A stretch of DNA of 39,336 nt from DASUTB01 sp036374835 (GTDB lineage: Bacteria > Actinomycetota > Actinomycetes > Jiangellales > Jiangellaceae). Positions 31,409 to 39,336 of the stretch are shown one piece after another. The stretch's first letter is position 1, and each line of letters opens with the position of its first letter. The notes beneath the pieces were generated by a model that saw only the letters and a list, made by a program, of their open reading frames with translations, did not search any database and was not told the origin of the DNA. The translations under genes and the position numbers were made by a program. The stretch is taken from the NCBI GenBank assembly GCA_036374835.1, contig DASUTB010000062.1, positions 1-39,336 on the forward strand, in the 5' to 3' direction.

Positions 31409-34400
31409 CTAAAGAAGCCAGCGCACGGCCTGCTCCGGCCGGTACGCGCACAACCGGCCGGTGATCACCGAGCGGTCCAGGTGCCTGGCCAGCGCCGGGT
31501 CGACCTCGGCGACGGCCTTCAGCGCAGTGCGGATGCGCATCGTGACGGCCTTGCGGGCCCGCTCCACGGGATCGCCCTCGGTGCGTGCCCGCCCGCCGAG
31601 GCCGAGGGCTCCGGACAGCTCGGCGGCGAGAAACTCCTGCTCGCGGCGCAGCCGGTCGGCCCGTCCCACGTCCGACGCCGCGTCGGCCTCGGCGAGCTCG
31701 TCCTCGATCTCGGCCAGGCGTTGCCGGTACGCGTCGCGGGCGGGCTTGTCCAACCGCTCACCGGTGTGGCCGCCGGCCGCGGCCGCCCCGGGCCCGCCGG
31801 CGGCCTCGATCAGGTCCAGCACGTGGACCTCCCGGCCGGGGGCGGCCAGCAACGTCGCGAGATCGCGCATGCCCTTCGTGTCCGGAACCGTCGCCGTCGA
31901 GCCGTTCCATCCGACGTGCCAGACGCGGCCCGATCGGCGGAACTCGCCGGACGGTTCCGGGGACTCGTCCGGGACACTCGCTCCGGGCGTGCCGGATACT
32001 CCGGATGCACTCGACGCCCGGGCGGCGCCGGACGGTCCATCCAACTCCGCGAGCGCGGCGTCGGTCTGCGCGACGAGCAGCCCGGCGCCGGCCTCTTCAT
32101 GCGCCTTGCGCGCCTGCCGCAGCCGGTTGCGCGCCTCGTCGGGATCGCCGAGCCGGGTGGCCAGCCGCCCGAGTGCGTGGGCGACCTGCCCGAAGCACGT
32201 GCCGAAGATGCCGTTGATGGCCCAGTGGTCGGCATATGGCCGCAGCGCCTCGTAGACCCGGGCCGCGGCGTCGGTCTCGCCGAGCGCGATCGCGGCGTCG
32301 CCCAGCAGCCACAGCTCCGACAGATGCTCGGAGTCCGTCGGTCGCCCGATGCCTGCTGCGAGCTTCCGGCGCACCATCCTGCGCGCCTCCTGCTCCCGGC
32401 CGACCGTGGCGTAGAAGCGGGCCAGCACGACCAGGTCGTCGTAGTACGGACCGATGATCTCTTGCTGTTCGTCCGCGGCCTCGGCCGCGGCTTCGGGCTC
32501 CCCGGCGGCGACCAGCAGGTTCGCCTTGAGCACCAGGGAGAGCACTGCGGCGTTGACACTGTCGGCGCGCGCGGCGAGCGCCTCGGCCACGGTGAGATGA
32601 CGCCGGGCGGTGTCTAGATCACCGGACATCAGAGCACGTGCCCCGCGCCAGACGGGAACCGGCCAGTCGTAGAGCGGAAGCCGAAGCCGCTCTGAGGTAC
32701 GGGCGTACTCCTCGGTCTCCGCGTCCACGCCGGCGAAATCGCCACACTCGGCGAGAGCCACCAGCCGCAACCGGCGGGCGAGCAGCAGGCTCGCGGGGTC
32801 CCCGGAGCGCAGCGCGATGTCGATCATCCGGCCGGTGCGTTCCAACCGATCACCGGTGTGATCGGGCCCGGATCGGGCATCGCACCATGCCGCCAGTGCG
32901 GCGACCTCGGTAGCCGTGTCGCCCGTTGCGTGGGCCAGCGCGATGCTCTCCTCGGCCAGTTCGGCGCGGTCCTCGGCAGGCCGTTGCCACGCTGACGCGA
33001 CGGACAGTCGCGAGAGCACCGCGGCGCGAAGGGAATCGTCATCGGGAGAGACCAGGCGGGCTCGTGCGTGCTCCAGCAACGTGATCTGCTCATCGTCGCG
33101 CAGCGCCACCTCGAACCCCCCGATGCCGATGCCCAGCGTCGCCGTCGCCACGTCGCGCGGCCGGCCGTCCCGGAGCGCCTGGCGTGCGGCCTCGCGCAGC
33201 GTCTCCCGTCCCAGGGAGAGCATCCCTGCCTGGACCTGCGCCTCGCCCTGCTCGATCCGCAGCGTCAACTCGTCCTCCGGGGGTGTCTCCAGCGCCCAGG
33301 AGTAGAAGCTGACGGCCTGCTCGTATCCCATCCGCGCGCGTGCCTCTCGTGCCGCCGCGAGCGCGCGCACCGCCGCGACCTCGCGGGCGTCGGCACCGGT
33401 GGCGCGGCGCCAGTGCGCGGCGAGTTGTGCCGCCTCGCCTCCGCGGGATTCGAGCACCTCGGCGACCCTGCGGTGCAGCTCACCGATCGTGGCCGGCGAC
33501 TGTTGCGCATACACCGTCTCGCGAACCAGTGCGTGCGCGAACCGCAGATGTGCGCCGTCGGCGTGCAGCAGACGCGCGGTGACGGCCTCGCCGAGCCGGT
33601 GCAGAACGCTCGCAGGTGTCTCACCGACGACCTCGGCAAGCAGGTCGGGCTCCGGCTCACCGGCCACCGCTGCGGCGGCGAGCAGGTGCCCGCACGGGTG
33701 GCTCACACGTGCGAGGCGGCGCTCGAGGACCTGCCGCACACCGGCCGGAACCGCGAGCGTCGCGTCCGCGCCGCGGCTGGCGTGCAGCCGTGCGACCTCG
33801 CGGATGAACAACGGGTTGCCACCGCACCGGTCGGCGATGCGGGACGCCAACTCCTCGTCCGGCTCGTGTCCGAGCTCGCCGGCGACGATATCGCCGACCA
33901 CGTCCCTTCCGAGGCCGGACAGCGCCAGCCGCTCGACTCCCGCCGGTAGGGCTTGCAGCATCGTCGTCGTCTCGGGCCCGGCCTCGTCCGGGTCGTCCCG
34001 CGCGGTGGCGACCAGCAACAGCGCAAGTCCGGGCACGGCGTCGGCGACGAACCGCAACAGTGCCAGCGAGGCTGGATCCGCCCAGTGCAGATCCTCGAGG
34101 GCCAGCAGCGCCGGACGGTCGGTGGCTGCGAGCTGTTCCACCACTCGGGCGAACAGTTCCTCCCGCGAGGCCGTTGTGGAGCTTTCGGTCAACGCATCGA
34201 CACCGAGCCCGCGCAGGGCATACCGCCACGGCCAGAACGCCGGTGCATCGGTCTGCGAGCAGCGGCCCCACGCGACCGGCACTTCCTGGTCGGCCGCCGT
34301 CGCGGCGAGCCTCTCCAGCAGGGCGGTCTTGCCGATACCCGGTTCCCCGAGCACGAGTGCCATGTGGCCGCGGCCACTGCGGACGTCGTGAAGTAGCTCG

Positions 34401-34477
34401 ACGAGCGTGCCGAGCTCTCGCTCGCGCCCGACGAGTGACCCGCGGTTGGCCGCCCCGTACTCCATTGCCTGCCACAT
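31409..34477 (-). CDS. Large STAND/AAA-type regulatory ATPase with TPR-like region
   Basis: 1022-residue protein. The N-terminal ATPase has LVGRERELGTLVELL, Walker A GEPGIGKTALL and Walker B LLALEDLHWADP, the AAA_16 module found in MalT- and LuxR-type regulators. Residues from about 350 to 780 are helical repeats resembling TPRs. After a Ser/Gly/Pro linker, the last 180 residues start with RVWHVGWNGSTATVPDTKGMRDLATLLAAPG (in part) and end in a basic helical segment; this C-terminal module recurs in actinobacterial ATPases of this kind. No LuxR helix-turn-helix is seen, so it may act by protein contacts rather than direct DNA binding. ATG 34477 or ATG 34465 is the start. Divergent from the Rv2258c-like methyltransferase, which is a common gene pairing. 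Confidence 0.85.
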   Translation of the reverse strand: MWQAMEYGAANRGSLVGRERELGTLVELLHDVRSGRGHMALVLGEPGIGKTALLERLAATAADQEVPVAWGRCSQTDAPAFWPWRYALRGLGVDALTESSTTASREELFARVVEQLAATDRPALLALEDLHWADPASLALLRFVADAVPGLALLLVATARDDPDEAGPETTTMLQALPAGVERLALSGLGRDVVGDIVAGELGHEPDEELASRIADRCGGNPLFIREVARLHASRGADATLAVPAGVRQVLERRLARVSHPCGHLLAAAAVAGEPEPDLLAEVVGETPASVLHRLGEAVTARLLHADGAHLRFAHALVRETVYAQQSPATIGELHRRVAEVLESRGGEAAQLAAHWRRATGADAREVAAVRALAAAREARARMGYEQAVSFYSWALETPPEDELTLRIEQGEAQVQAGMLSLGRETLREAARQALRDGRPRDVATATLGIGIGGFEVALRDDEQITLLEHARARLVSPDDDSLRAAVLSRLSVASAWQRPAEDRAELAEESIALAHATGDTATEVAALAAWCDARSGPDHTGDRLERTGRMIDIALRSGDPASLLLARRLRLVALAECGDFAGVDAETEEYARTSERLRLPLYDWPVPVWRGARALMSGDLDTARRHLTVAEALAARADSVNAAVLSLVLKANLLVAAGEPEAAAEAADEQQEIIGPYYDDLVVLARFYATVGREQEARRMVRRKLAAGIGRPTDSEHLSELWLLGDAAIALGETDAAARVYEALRPYADHWAINGIFGTCFGQVAHALGRLATRLGDPDEARNRLRQARKAHEEAGAGLLVAQTDAALAELDGPSGAARASSASGVSGTPGASVPDESPEPSGEFRRSGRVWHVGWNGSTATVPDTKGMRDLATLLAAPGREVHVLDLIEAAGGPGAAAAGGHTGERLDKPARDAYRQRLAEIEDELAEADAASDVGRADRLRREQEFLAAELSGALGLGGRARTEGDPVERARKAVTMRIRTALKAVAEVDPALARHLDRSVITGRLCAYRPEQAVRWLL

Positions 34478-34490
34478 TGCCACGTGGTGT

Positions 34491-34551
34491 GTGACATCGC
34501 TATATCCGACGTGACGCCTCCCGGGTAGCAGGCGGGAGGAAGGATCCCGCC
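34491..34551. promoter_or_regulatory. Divergent promoter region with direct repeat and hairpin
   Basis: GTGACA (34491-34496) and GTGACG (34511-34516) are direct repeats 20 bases apart, flanking an AT-rich GCTATATCC that could be a -10 region in either direction. GGCGGGA (34531-34537) and TCCCGCC (34545-34551) form a perfect hairpin just before the AGGAGG of the methyltransferase gene. Both could take part in control of the divergent pair. Confidence 0.4.
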
Positions 34552-34568
34552 GCGAACAGGAGGTTGTC

Positions 34569-35660
34569 ATGAGTACCCAGACCCAAGCGTCGGCTAACGC
34601 GATCGACGAGCAGCGCGCGGAGGAGTTCGTCGGCAAGGCGATGGGCGATCTGAGCGCGACGGTCACCGTGTTGATGGCCACGATCGGCGACCGGCTCGGC
34701 CTGTTCACGACGCTCGCCGAGCGCGGCCCGGCGACGAGTGAGCAACTCGCCGAACGGGCGGGCATCGCCGAGCGCTACGCCCGGGAGTGGCTGGGCGCGA
34801 TGGCCGCCGCCGGCTACTTCGACTACAACCCGGAGACCGGCACCTACACGCTGCCGGCCGAGCATCGGCCGGTGCTCGCCGCCGAGGGTGGGCCGGTGTT
34901 CTTCGGCGGCGTCTACGAGGAGTTGTCCGCCCTCGCGGGTGTGCTCGAGCGGATCATCGAGGCGTTCCGTACTGGTGGCGGCGTCGCACCCTCGGAGTAC
35001 GACGAGCACTTCTTCACCGGGCTGGAGCGGTTCACCGCAGGCTGGTTCAACAACCTGCTGCTGCCGGAGTGGTTGCCCGCGATGCCCGCCGTCTCCCAGC
35101 TTCTCGAAGCCGGGGCTGACGTCGCCGACGTCGGCTGCGGCCGGGGCAGGGCGCTGGTGAAGCTGGCCACCGCCTTTCCCGCGAGCCGGTTCGTGGGCTA
35201 CGACGCCCATGGGCCGTCGGTGGAGGCGGCGCGCCGCTGCGCCGAGGAGGCAGGTGTCGCCGAGCGGCTGCGGTTCGAGCAGCGCGACGTCGCGGCCGAC
35301 GGGCTTTCGTCCGCCTACGACGTCGTGTTCACCTTCGACGTCATCCATGACGCGGTCGACCCGGCGGAGATGCTGAGCGCGATCCAGAAAGCGCTGCGTC
35401 CGGACGGCCGGTACGTGTGCGTCGACATGAACGCCTCGCACCGTCCGGAGGAGAACGCGGGCCCGATCGGCGCGCTGTTCTACGGCATGAGCATCCTGTA
35501 CTGCCTCACCTCCAGCCTCGCCCATGGTGGAGCGGGGCTCGGCACGTGCGGCTTCAACCCGCACACGGTCGAGTTGATGTGCAAGGAGGCGGGCTTCCAG
35601 GAGGTTCGCCGGTTGCCCCTGGAAAACCCGTTCAACAACATCTACGAGATCACCCCTTGA
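34569..35660 (+). CDS. Rv2258c-like SAM-dependent methyltransferase with N-terminal winged helix
   Basis: 363 residues. The N-terminal 100 residues are a winged-helix dimerisation domain (DRLGLFTTLAERGPATSEQLAERAGI, in part, then YAREWLGAMAAAGYFDYN). The SAM-binding domain has motif I VADVGCGRGRALVKLA, the acidic VGYDAHGPSV, FTFDVIHDAVDP and LRPDGRYVCVDMN. This is the layout of Mycobacterium tuberculosis Rv2258c and many actinobacterial small-molecule methyltransferases. The substrate is unknown. ATG 34569 is supported by AGGAGG at 34558-34563. It is divergent from the large ATPase, which may regulate it, and ends 5 bases before a palindromic element. Confidence 0.9.
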   Translation: MSTQTQASANAIDEQRAEEFVGKAMGDLSATVTVLMATIGDRLGLFTTLAERGPATSEQLAERAGIAERYAREWLGAMAAAGYFDYNPETGTYTLPAEHRPVLAAEGGPVFFGGVYEELSALAGVLERIIEAFRTGGGVAPSEYDEHFFTGLERFTAGWFNNLLLPEWLPAMPAVSQLLEAGADVADVGCGRGRALVKLATAFPASRFVGYDAHGPSVEAARRCAEEAGVAERLRFEQRDVAADGLSSAYDVVFTFDVIHDAVDPAEMLSAIQKALRPDGRYVCVDMNASHRPEENAGPIGALFYGMSILYCLTSSLAHGGAGLGTCGFNPHTVELMCKEAGFQEVRRLPLENPFNNIYEITP

Positions 35661-35664
35661 GATT

Positions 35665-35869
35665 GACCACGTTTGGCTGGTGCTTCCGTGCTTTAAGCGG
35701 TCTACAGACCGTGTAAAGCACGGAAACACCGAGCAACGGCACATCACGGTCGTCACGACCACCGCCGCGTGCGCTTCGCCGAGGTTGGCGGGCGGCCTTA
35801 CGCGGCGATTCTGTGCTTTACGCGGTCTACAGACCACGTTTGGCACGAAATTGCGTGCCAAACGTGGTC
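35665..35869. mobile_element. Nested palindromic element with terminal inverted repeats (MITE/REP-like)
   Basis: A 205-base element between a methyltransferase gene and bkdC. GACCACGTTTGGC (35665-35677) and its exact reverse complement (35857-35869) form 13-base terminal inverted repeats flanked on both sides by ATT, a possible 3-base target duplication. Inside, TTCCGTGCTTTA (35684-35695) pairs with TAAAGCACGGAA (35714-35725) around GGTCTACAGACC. At the right end GACCACGTTTGGCACG (35832-35847) pairs with its complement (35854-35869). A 23-base unit beginning GTGCTTTA and ending GGTCTACAGACC occurs at 35688-35710 and again at 35813-35835 with one mismatch. No ORF is inside. It may also act as a bidirectional terminator between the convergent genes. 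Confidence 0.7.
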
Positions 35870-35875
35870 ATTCTC

Positions 35876-37225
35876 CTAGAGGTCGGCGAGGAGCGCGAGT
35901 GGGCGTTCGACGCAGTCGGCGACGTAGCGCAGGAAGCCGCCGGCGGTGCCGCCGTCGCAGACCCGGTGGTCGAAGGTCAGTGAGAGCTGCGTGACCTTGC
36001 GGACGGCCAGTTCGCCGTCCACGACCCAGGGTTTGTCGACGATACGGCCGACGCCGAGCAGCGCCGCCTCCGGATGGTTGATGATCGGCGTCGATCCGTC
36101 CACCCCGAAAACGCCGTAGTTGTTCAGCGTGATGGTGCCCCCGGTCAGATCGGCCGCCTCGAGCTTGCCATCTCGCGCCGCGCCGGTGAGCCGGGCGATC
36201 TCGTGGCCGAGCTGTACGGTCGTCATCCGGTCGGCGTCGTGAATGACGGGGACGACGAGCCCGCGATCGGTCTGCGCCGCGAACCCGAGGTTGATGTGGC
36301 CGTACTGGACGATCTCGTCACCCTCGACCGAGGAGTTCAACTCCGGATACTGGACGAGGCCGGCGACGACGAACCGCGCCAGCAATGCCATCAGTCCCAC
36401 GCCCGGATGGCTCGACCGCAGCGCTTCGCGGGCTTCGGCGAGCCCGGTGGCGTCCACGTCCACCCACGTGGTGGCGTCCGGGATCTCGGTGCGGCTGCGG
36501 CTGAGTTTGTCGGCCACCGTCCGGCGAACGCCGCGCAACGGGATGCGCTTGTCCTCCAGTATCGGGGCGCGCCCCGGCGTGGTCGTGGGCCGCTCCGGCG
36601 CGGCGGTGGTCGACAGTGCGGCCTCGATGTCTCGGCGCAGGATGACGCCGGTCGGACCGCTGCCGGTGAGGGTCGACAGATCGAGACCCTGCTCGCGCGC
36701 GATGCGTCTTACGACCGGTGAGATGACTCGCGGCGCGCCATGGTTTCGGCCGGCATCGTCGTCAGACGGTACGGATGCAGTTTGTGGACGGTTAGCGTCT
36801 CGTTGACGGGTCGTTAACGATCCCGAGGGGCCGTTAACGTGGTCATTCTTGCGCTTGCGCTGGCGGCGTCGGCTTCCTCCAACGGTGCCGTAGCCGACCA
36901 GCACCGCACCCGAACCGGCCCGCTCCTCGGTTCGGTGGGTTTCGTGGGCGCGAGCGACCATGTCGTCCGGCGGCGCGATCGAGACGAGCGGTTTGCCTAC
37001 TTCCACGACGTCACCAACGGCGCCATGGAGTTCGGCGACCGTCCCGGCGAACGGGCATGGCACATCCACCGCGGCCTTGGCGGTCTCCACTTCGACGACG
37101 ATGTCGTCCACGCGGACCTGGTCTCCGACGGCGACCCGCCAGTTGATGATCTCCGCCTCGGTCAGGCCCTCGCCGAGGTCGGGAAGGGTGAAAACCCGGG
37201 CTTGCGCTTCGGTGGTTGCGGTCAT
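35876..37225 (-). CDS. bkdC: Dihydrolipoamide acyltransferase E2 of branched-chain 2-oxoacid dehydrogenase
   Basis: 449-residue E2 core subunit that carries acyl groups from E1 to CoA. One N-terminal lipoyl domain has the lipoylated lysine at residue 50 (VEVETAKAAVDVP). A long basic linker follows, then the E1/E3-binding domain (ISPVVRRIAREQGLDL, near residues 165-200). The catalytic domain ends with the HxxxDG motif in TFDHRVCDGGTAGGF. ATG 37225 overlaps the bkdB stop (ATGA). The linker (about residues 125-152) is richer in Asn, Asp and Thr than usual and contains repeated GTTAACG words and a 14-base match to the adjacent palindromic element. The genuine product starts here, although the open frame runs farther upstream. 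Confidence 0.93.
   Translation of the reverse strand: MTATTEAQARVFTLPDLGEGLTEAEIINWRVAVGDQVRVDDIVVEVETAKAAVDVPCPFAGTVAELHGAVGDVVEVGKPLVSIAPPDDMVARAHETHRTEERAGSGAVLVGYGTVGGSRRRQRKRKNDHVNGPSGSLTTRQRDANRPQTASVPSDDDAGRNHGAPRVISPVVRRIAREQGLDLSTLTGSGPTGVILRRDIEAALSTTAAPERPTTTPGRAPILEDKRIPLRGVRRTVADKLSRSRTEIPDATTWVDVDATGLAEAREALRSSHPGVGLMALLARFVVAGLVQYPELNSSVEGDEIVQYGHINLGFAAQTDRGLVVPVIHDADRMTTVQLGHEIARLTGAARDGKLEAADLTGGTITLNNYGVFGVDGSTPIINHPEAALLGVGRIVDKPWVVDGELAVRKVTQLSLTFDHRVCDGGTAGGFLRYVADCVERPLALLADL
36789..36849. repeat. GTTAACG-type repeats inside the bkdC linker
   Basis: CGTTAACG occurs at 36812-36819 and 36832-36839, with the variants CGTTGACG at 36801-36808 and CGGTTAGCG at 36789-36797. 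AACGTGGTCATTCT (36836-36849) is identical to 35861-35874 at the right end of the palindromic element. The region is in frame in the E2 linker. Confidence 0.6.
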
Positions 37226-38247
37226 GCCGGCACCTCGGTCAGGAAACGCTCGTCCGGCAGGTCGTCCCACTGCAGCCGGGCCATCGTGTCGAGAATGCGG
37301 TCGACGCCCGGCAGGTGGTGCTGCTCGATGATCGGCGGCGGGTACGGGACGTCCCAACCGGTCACCCGCAGCACCGGCGCGGCCAGCGAATGGAAGCACC
37401 GCTCCTGCACCCGCGCGGCGACCTCGGCCGAGACGCTCGCGAACCCGGAGGCTTCGGCGACGACCACGCACCGCCCGGTCTTGCGCACCGACGCGGCCAC
37501 CGCGGTGTCGTCGAACGGGACCAGTGTGCGCAGGTCCACCACCTCGGCGCTCCAGCCTTCTTCGGTGGCGGCTTCGGCCGCCTCGAGCGCGAGCGGCACC
37601 ATCGTCCCGTACGCAAGCAGCGTGACGTCGGTGCCCTCGCGCCGGACGGCGGCCGTCCCGAACCCCTCGGTCCGGACCGGCAGCGACACGTCGGACTTCG
37701 ACCAGTAGAGCTTCTTGGGTTCCATGAACACGACCGGGTCGGGGTCGTCGATCGCCTCGCGCAGCATCGAGTACGCGTCCTCCGGTGTGGATGGCGTCAC
37801 CACCTTGAGCCCCGGTGTATGCGCCCAGTAGGCCTCGGACGAGTCGCTGTGATGTTCGACACCGCCGATGCCGCCCGCGTAGGGGACGCGGATCACCATG
37901 GGTACGTTCCACGCGCCCCGGGTTCGGTTGCGCATCTTGGCGACGTGCGAGGCGATCTGCTCGAACGCCGGGTAGGCGAACGCGTCGAACTGCATCTCGA
38001 CGACCGGCTTGAACCCGTTGGTCGCCATTCCCAGGGCGAACCCGACGATGCCGGCCTCGGCCAGCGGGGTGTCGAAGCAGCGGTCCTCGCCGAAGTCACG
38101 GGCGAGCCCGTCGGTGACACGGAACACGCCGCCGAGCGTGCCCACGTCCTCGCCGAACATCAGGACGGTCTCGTCCTCGGTCATCGCGTCGCGCAGCGCC
38201 CGGTTAAGGGCCTGCGCCATCGTCACCCCGGTAGTGGCCATTGTCAC
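37222..38247 (-). CDS. bkdB: E1 beta subunit of branched-chain 2-oxoacid dehydrogenase
   Basis: 341-residue E1 beta subunit, which with E1 alpha decarboxylates branched-chain 2-oxoacids using thiamine diphosphate. Typical segments are FGEDVGTLGGVFRVTDGL, CFDTPLAEAGIVGFALGMA, the potassium-site region GGIGGVEHHSDSSEAYWAH and VVDLRTLVPFDD. GTG 38247 overlaps the bkdA stop by one base (TAGTG) with AGAGAGG upstream; ATG 38241 is an alternative. The end overlaps bkdC by four bases. The HHSDSSE segment and the neighbour order fit the Bkd complex better than pyruvate dehydrogenase. Confidence 0.92.
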   Translation of the reverse strand: MTMATTGVTMAQALNRALRDAMTEDETVLMFGEDVGTLGGVFRVTDGLARDFGEDRCFDTPLAEAGIVGFALGMATNGFKPVVEMQFDAFAYPAFEQIASHVAKMRNRTRGAWNVPMVIRVPYAGGIGGVEHHSDSSEAYWAHTPGLKVVTPSTPEDAYSMLREAIDDPDPVVFMEPKKLYWSKSDVSLPVRTEGFGTAAVRREGTDVTLLAYGTMVPLALEAAEAATEEGWSAEVVDLRTLVPFDDTAVAASVRKTGRCVVVAEASGFASVSAEVAARVQERCFHSLAAPVLRVTGWDVPYPPPIIEQHHLPGVDRILDTMARLQWDDLPDERFLTEVPA

Positions 38248-39278
38248 TACGCCTCTCTTTCGGCGTCGAGCTCATCGGCAAGCCAGCCACGCTGCTCCAC
38301 GAGCTGCGGCGTCGGTGTCGCGTAGACGTGCTCGAACAACTCCAGCGGCGAGACCTTGGGCTCGGCGTTGAGCGCGTCCCGGACCCGGCCGGCGAAATGC
38401 TCCGCGCGCTCGCGGGCGGCCCCGATGTCGTCGTCGGTCAGCGCTTCCTCGGCGACCAGGTAGTTCTCCAGCCGCGTGATCGGGTCGCGCTTCTCCCACA
38501 TCGAGACTTCGCCGTCGTCGCGGTAGCGCGTGGCGTCGTCTGCGTTGGTGTGCGCCTCGATCCGGTACGTGTGCGCCTCGACGAGGAACGGGCCTTCGCC
38601 GGCGCGCGCGGACTCAACTGCGTGGCCGAGCACGGCGAGCACGGCGACCGGGTCGTTGCCGTCGACCTGCTCGCTGCGGATGCCGTATCCGACCCCCTTG
38701 TACGCCAGCGCGGGCGCGGCGGTCTGCTTGGCGAGCGGAACCGAGATCGCGAACCCGTTGTTCTGGATGAAGAAGACGATCGGCACGTGGTAGACGGCCG
38801 CGAAATTGAGCGCCTCGTGGAAGTCGCCCTCGCTGGTGCCGCCGTCGCCGGAGAAGACGGCCACGACCCGGTTCTCGCCGCGCAGCCGGCCGGCCAGTGC
38901 GAGGCCGTCGGCCACCGGCAGCATGGCTCCGAGGTGGCTGATCATCCCGACGATGCCCTGATCGAGCGTGCCGAAGTGGAAGCTGCGGTCGCGCCCGGCG
39001 GTGAAGCCGCCCTCCCGGCCGAGCAGCTGGCGCAGCAGCCGGTCGAGGTCCACGCCCCGGGTGGTGAAGACGCCGAGGTTGCGGTGGAGCGGGAGCACGA
39101 TGTCGGTCTCGTCGAGCGCCGCCACCACCCCGACGGCGATCGCCTCCTGGCCGATCCCGGAGAACCACTTCGACAGCCGGCCTTGGCGAAGGAGCCGCAG
39201 CATCTTCTCCTCCACCAGGCGCGGCACGAGGAGCGCCCGGTAGAGGCGGGTAAGACCGGCGTCATCGATTTCGGACAT
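38247..39278 (-). CDS. bkdA: E1 alpha subunit of branched-chain 2-oxoacid dehydrogenase
   Basis: 343-residue E1 alpha subunit. The thiamine diphosphate motif starts GDGGTSEGDFHEALN and ends in the paired asparagines of FFIQNN. The N-terminal KMLRLLRQGRLSKWFSGIGQEA and the phosphorylation-loop region YRIEAHTNADDATRY are family features. ATG 39278 is near the right edge and no clear ribosome site precedes it. It is the first gene of bkdABC; no Lrp-type regulator is inside the window. The 58 bases beyond contain nothing recognisable. Confidence 0.92.
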   Translation of the reverse strand: MSEIDDAGLTRLYRALLVPRLVEEKMLRLLRQGRLSKWFSGIGQEAIAVGVVAALDETDIVLPLHRNLGVFTTRGVDLDRLLRQLLGREGGFTAGRDRSFHFGTLDQGIVGMISHLGAMLPVADGLALAGRLRGENRVVAVFSGDGGTSEGDFHEALNFAAVYHVPIVFFIQNNGFAISVPLAKQTAAPALAYKGVGYGIRSEQVDGNDPVAVLAVLGHAVESARAGEGPFLVEAHTYRIEAHTNADDATRYRDDGEVSMWEKRDPITRLENYLVAEEALTDDDIGAARERAEHFAGRVRDALNAEPKVSPLELFEHVYATPTPQLVEQRGWLADELDAEREA

Positions 39279-39336
39279 TGCGATCGCCAGCGTGCCATAC
39301 GGCGACGGCGGAGCCGACGGATCAGCCGGGCGGGAA

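Noticed and set aside
37226..37912. N-terminal extension of the bkdC open frame
   Set aside because: The extra 229 codons are antisense-like Arg-rich sequence over bkdB; the lipoyl domain begins right after ATG 37225, which overlaps the bkdB stop.

Overview
This is chromosomal DNA from a high-GC actinobacterium. The reasons are strong GC bias at third codon positions, a WhiB-family regulator (WblA/WhiB4) beside the paired ArsA/Get3-like ATPases BagA-BagB in the gene order known from Mycobacterium and Streptomyces, an F420-type luciferase-like oxidoreductase, an NhaA-thioredoxin fusion, and many start codons with no Shine-Dalgarno sequence but a TANNNT box 6-7 bases upstream (leaderless transcripts). 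No rRNA, tRNA, CRISPR array, prophage or intact insertion sequence was seen. The genus cannot be fixed from the window.

Layout. 1-3541: the 3' end of an unknown gene, a GNAT acetyltransferase and a two-gene ABC-2 type exporter. 3542-8958: a hairpin-rich leader followed by a Liv-type ABC importer operon (lipoprotein receptor, fused LivH-LivM permease, LivG, LivF). 9131-9775: a small secreted protein of unknown function. 10111-11387: a LacI-family repressor with a two-copy palindromic operator over its own promoter, translationally coupled to a 68-residue basic protein. 11459-13363: NhaA antiporter with a C-terminal DsbA-like domain. 13492-16711: cupin, DUF1772 membrane protein, an ArsR-SRPBCC fusion and an MFS (UMF1-like) transporter. 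16892-18936: an intradiol (hydroxyquinol-type) dioxygenase and a winged-helix protein whose stop codons overlap. 19161-20465: an ECF sigma factor with a membrane-anchored acidic partner and a strong terminator. 20581-27018: housekeeping and accessory enzymes (unknown Rossmann-like protein, LLM oxidoreductase, DUF1697, tandem GNAT, aldo/keto reductase, lactonase). 27029-29850: a palindrome over the start of a very small ORF, then wblA convergent with bagB-bagA. 29958-31193: a methyltransferase-NUDIX fusion, followed by a decayed partial copy of bagA. 31409-35660: a large STAND/AAA-type regulator divergent from an Rv2258c-like methyltransferase. 35665-35869: a 205-base element of nested palindromes. 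35876-39278: the bkdA-bkdB-bkdC branched-chain 2-oxoacid dehydrogenase operon.

How the genes may fit together. The Liv importer could bring in amino-acid-like substrates and the Bkd complex oxidises branched-chain 2-oxoacids, but the two operons are far apart and no shared regulation is visible. The wblA-bagB-bagA block is a conserved redox and stress locus. The synteny known from other actinobacteria ends at the 5' side of bagA, where the methyltransferase-NUDIX gene sits between intact bagA and a bagA remnant in the same orientation. Convergent gene pairs are nearly all separated by inverted repeats.

The features most deserving follow-up are the nested palindromic element at 35665-35869 and its echo inside the bkdC linker, the bagA remnant bracketing the methyltransferase-NUDIX gene, the 24-base palindrome near 27180, and the set of leaderless promoters.
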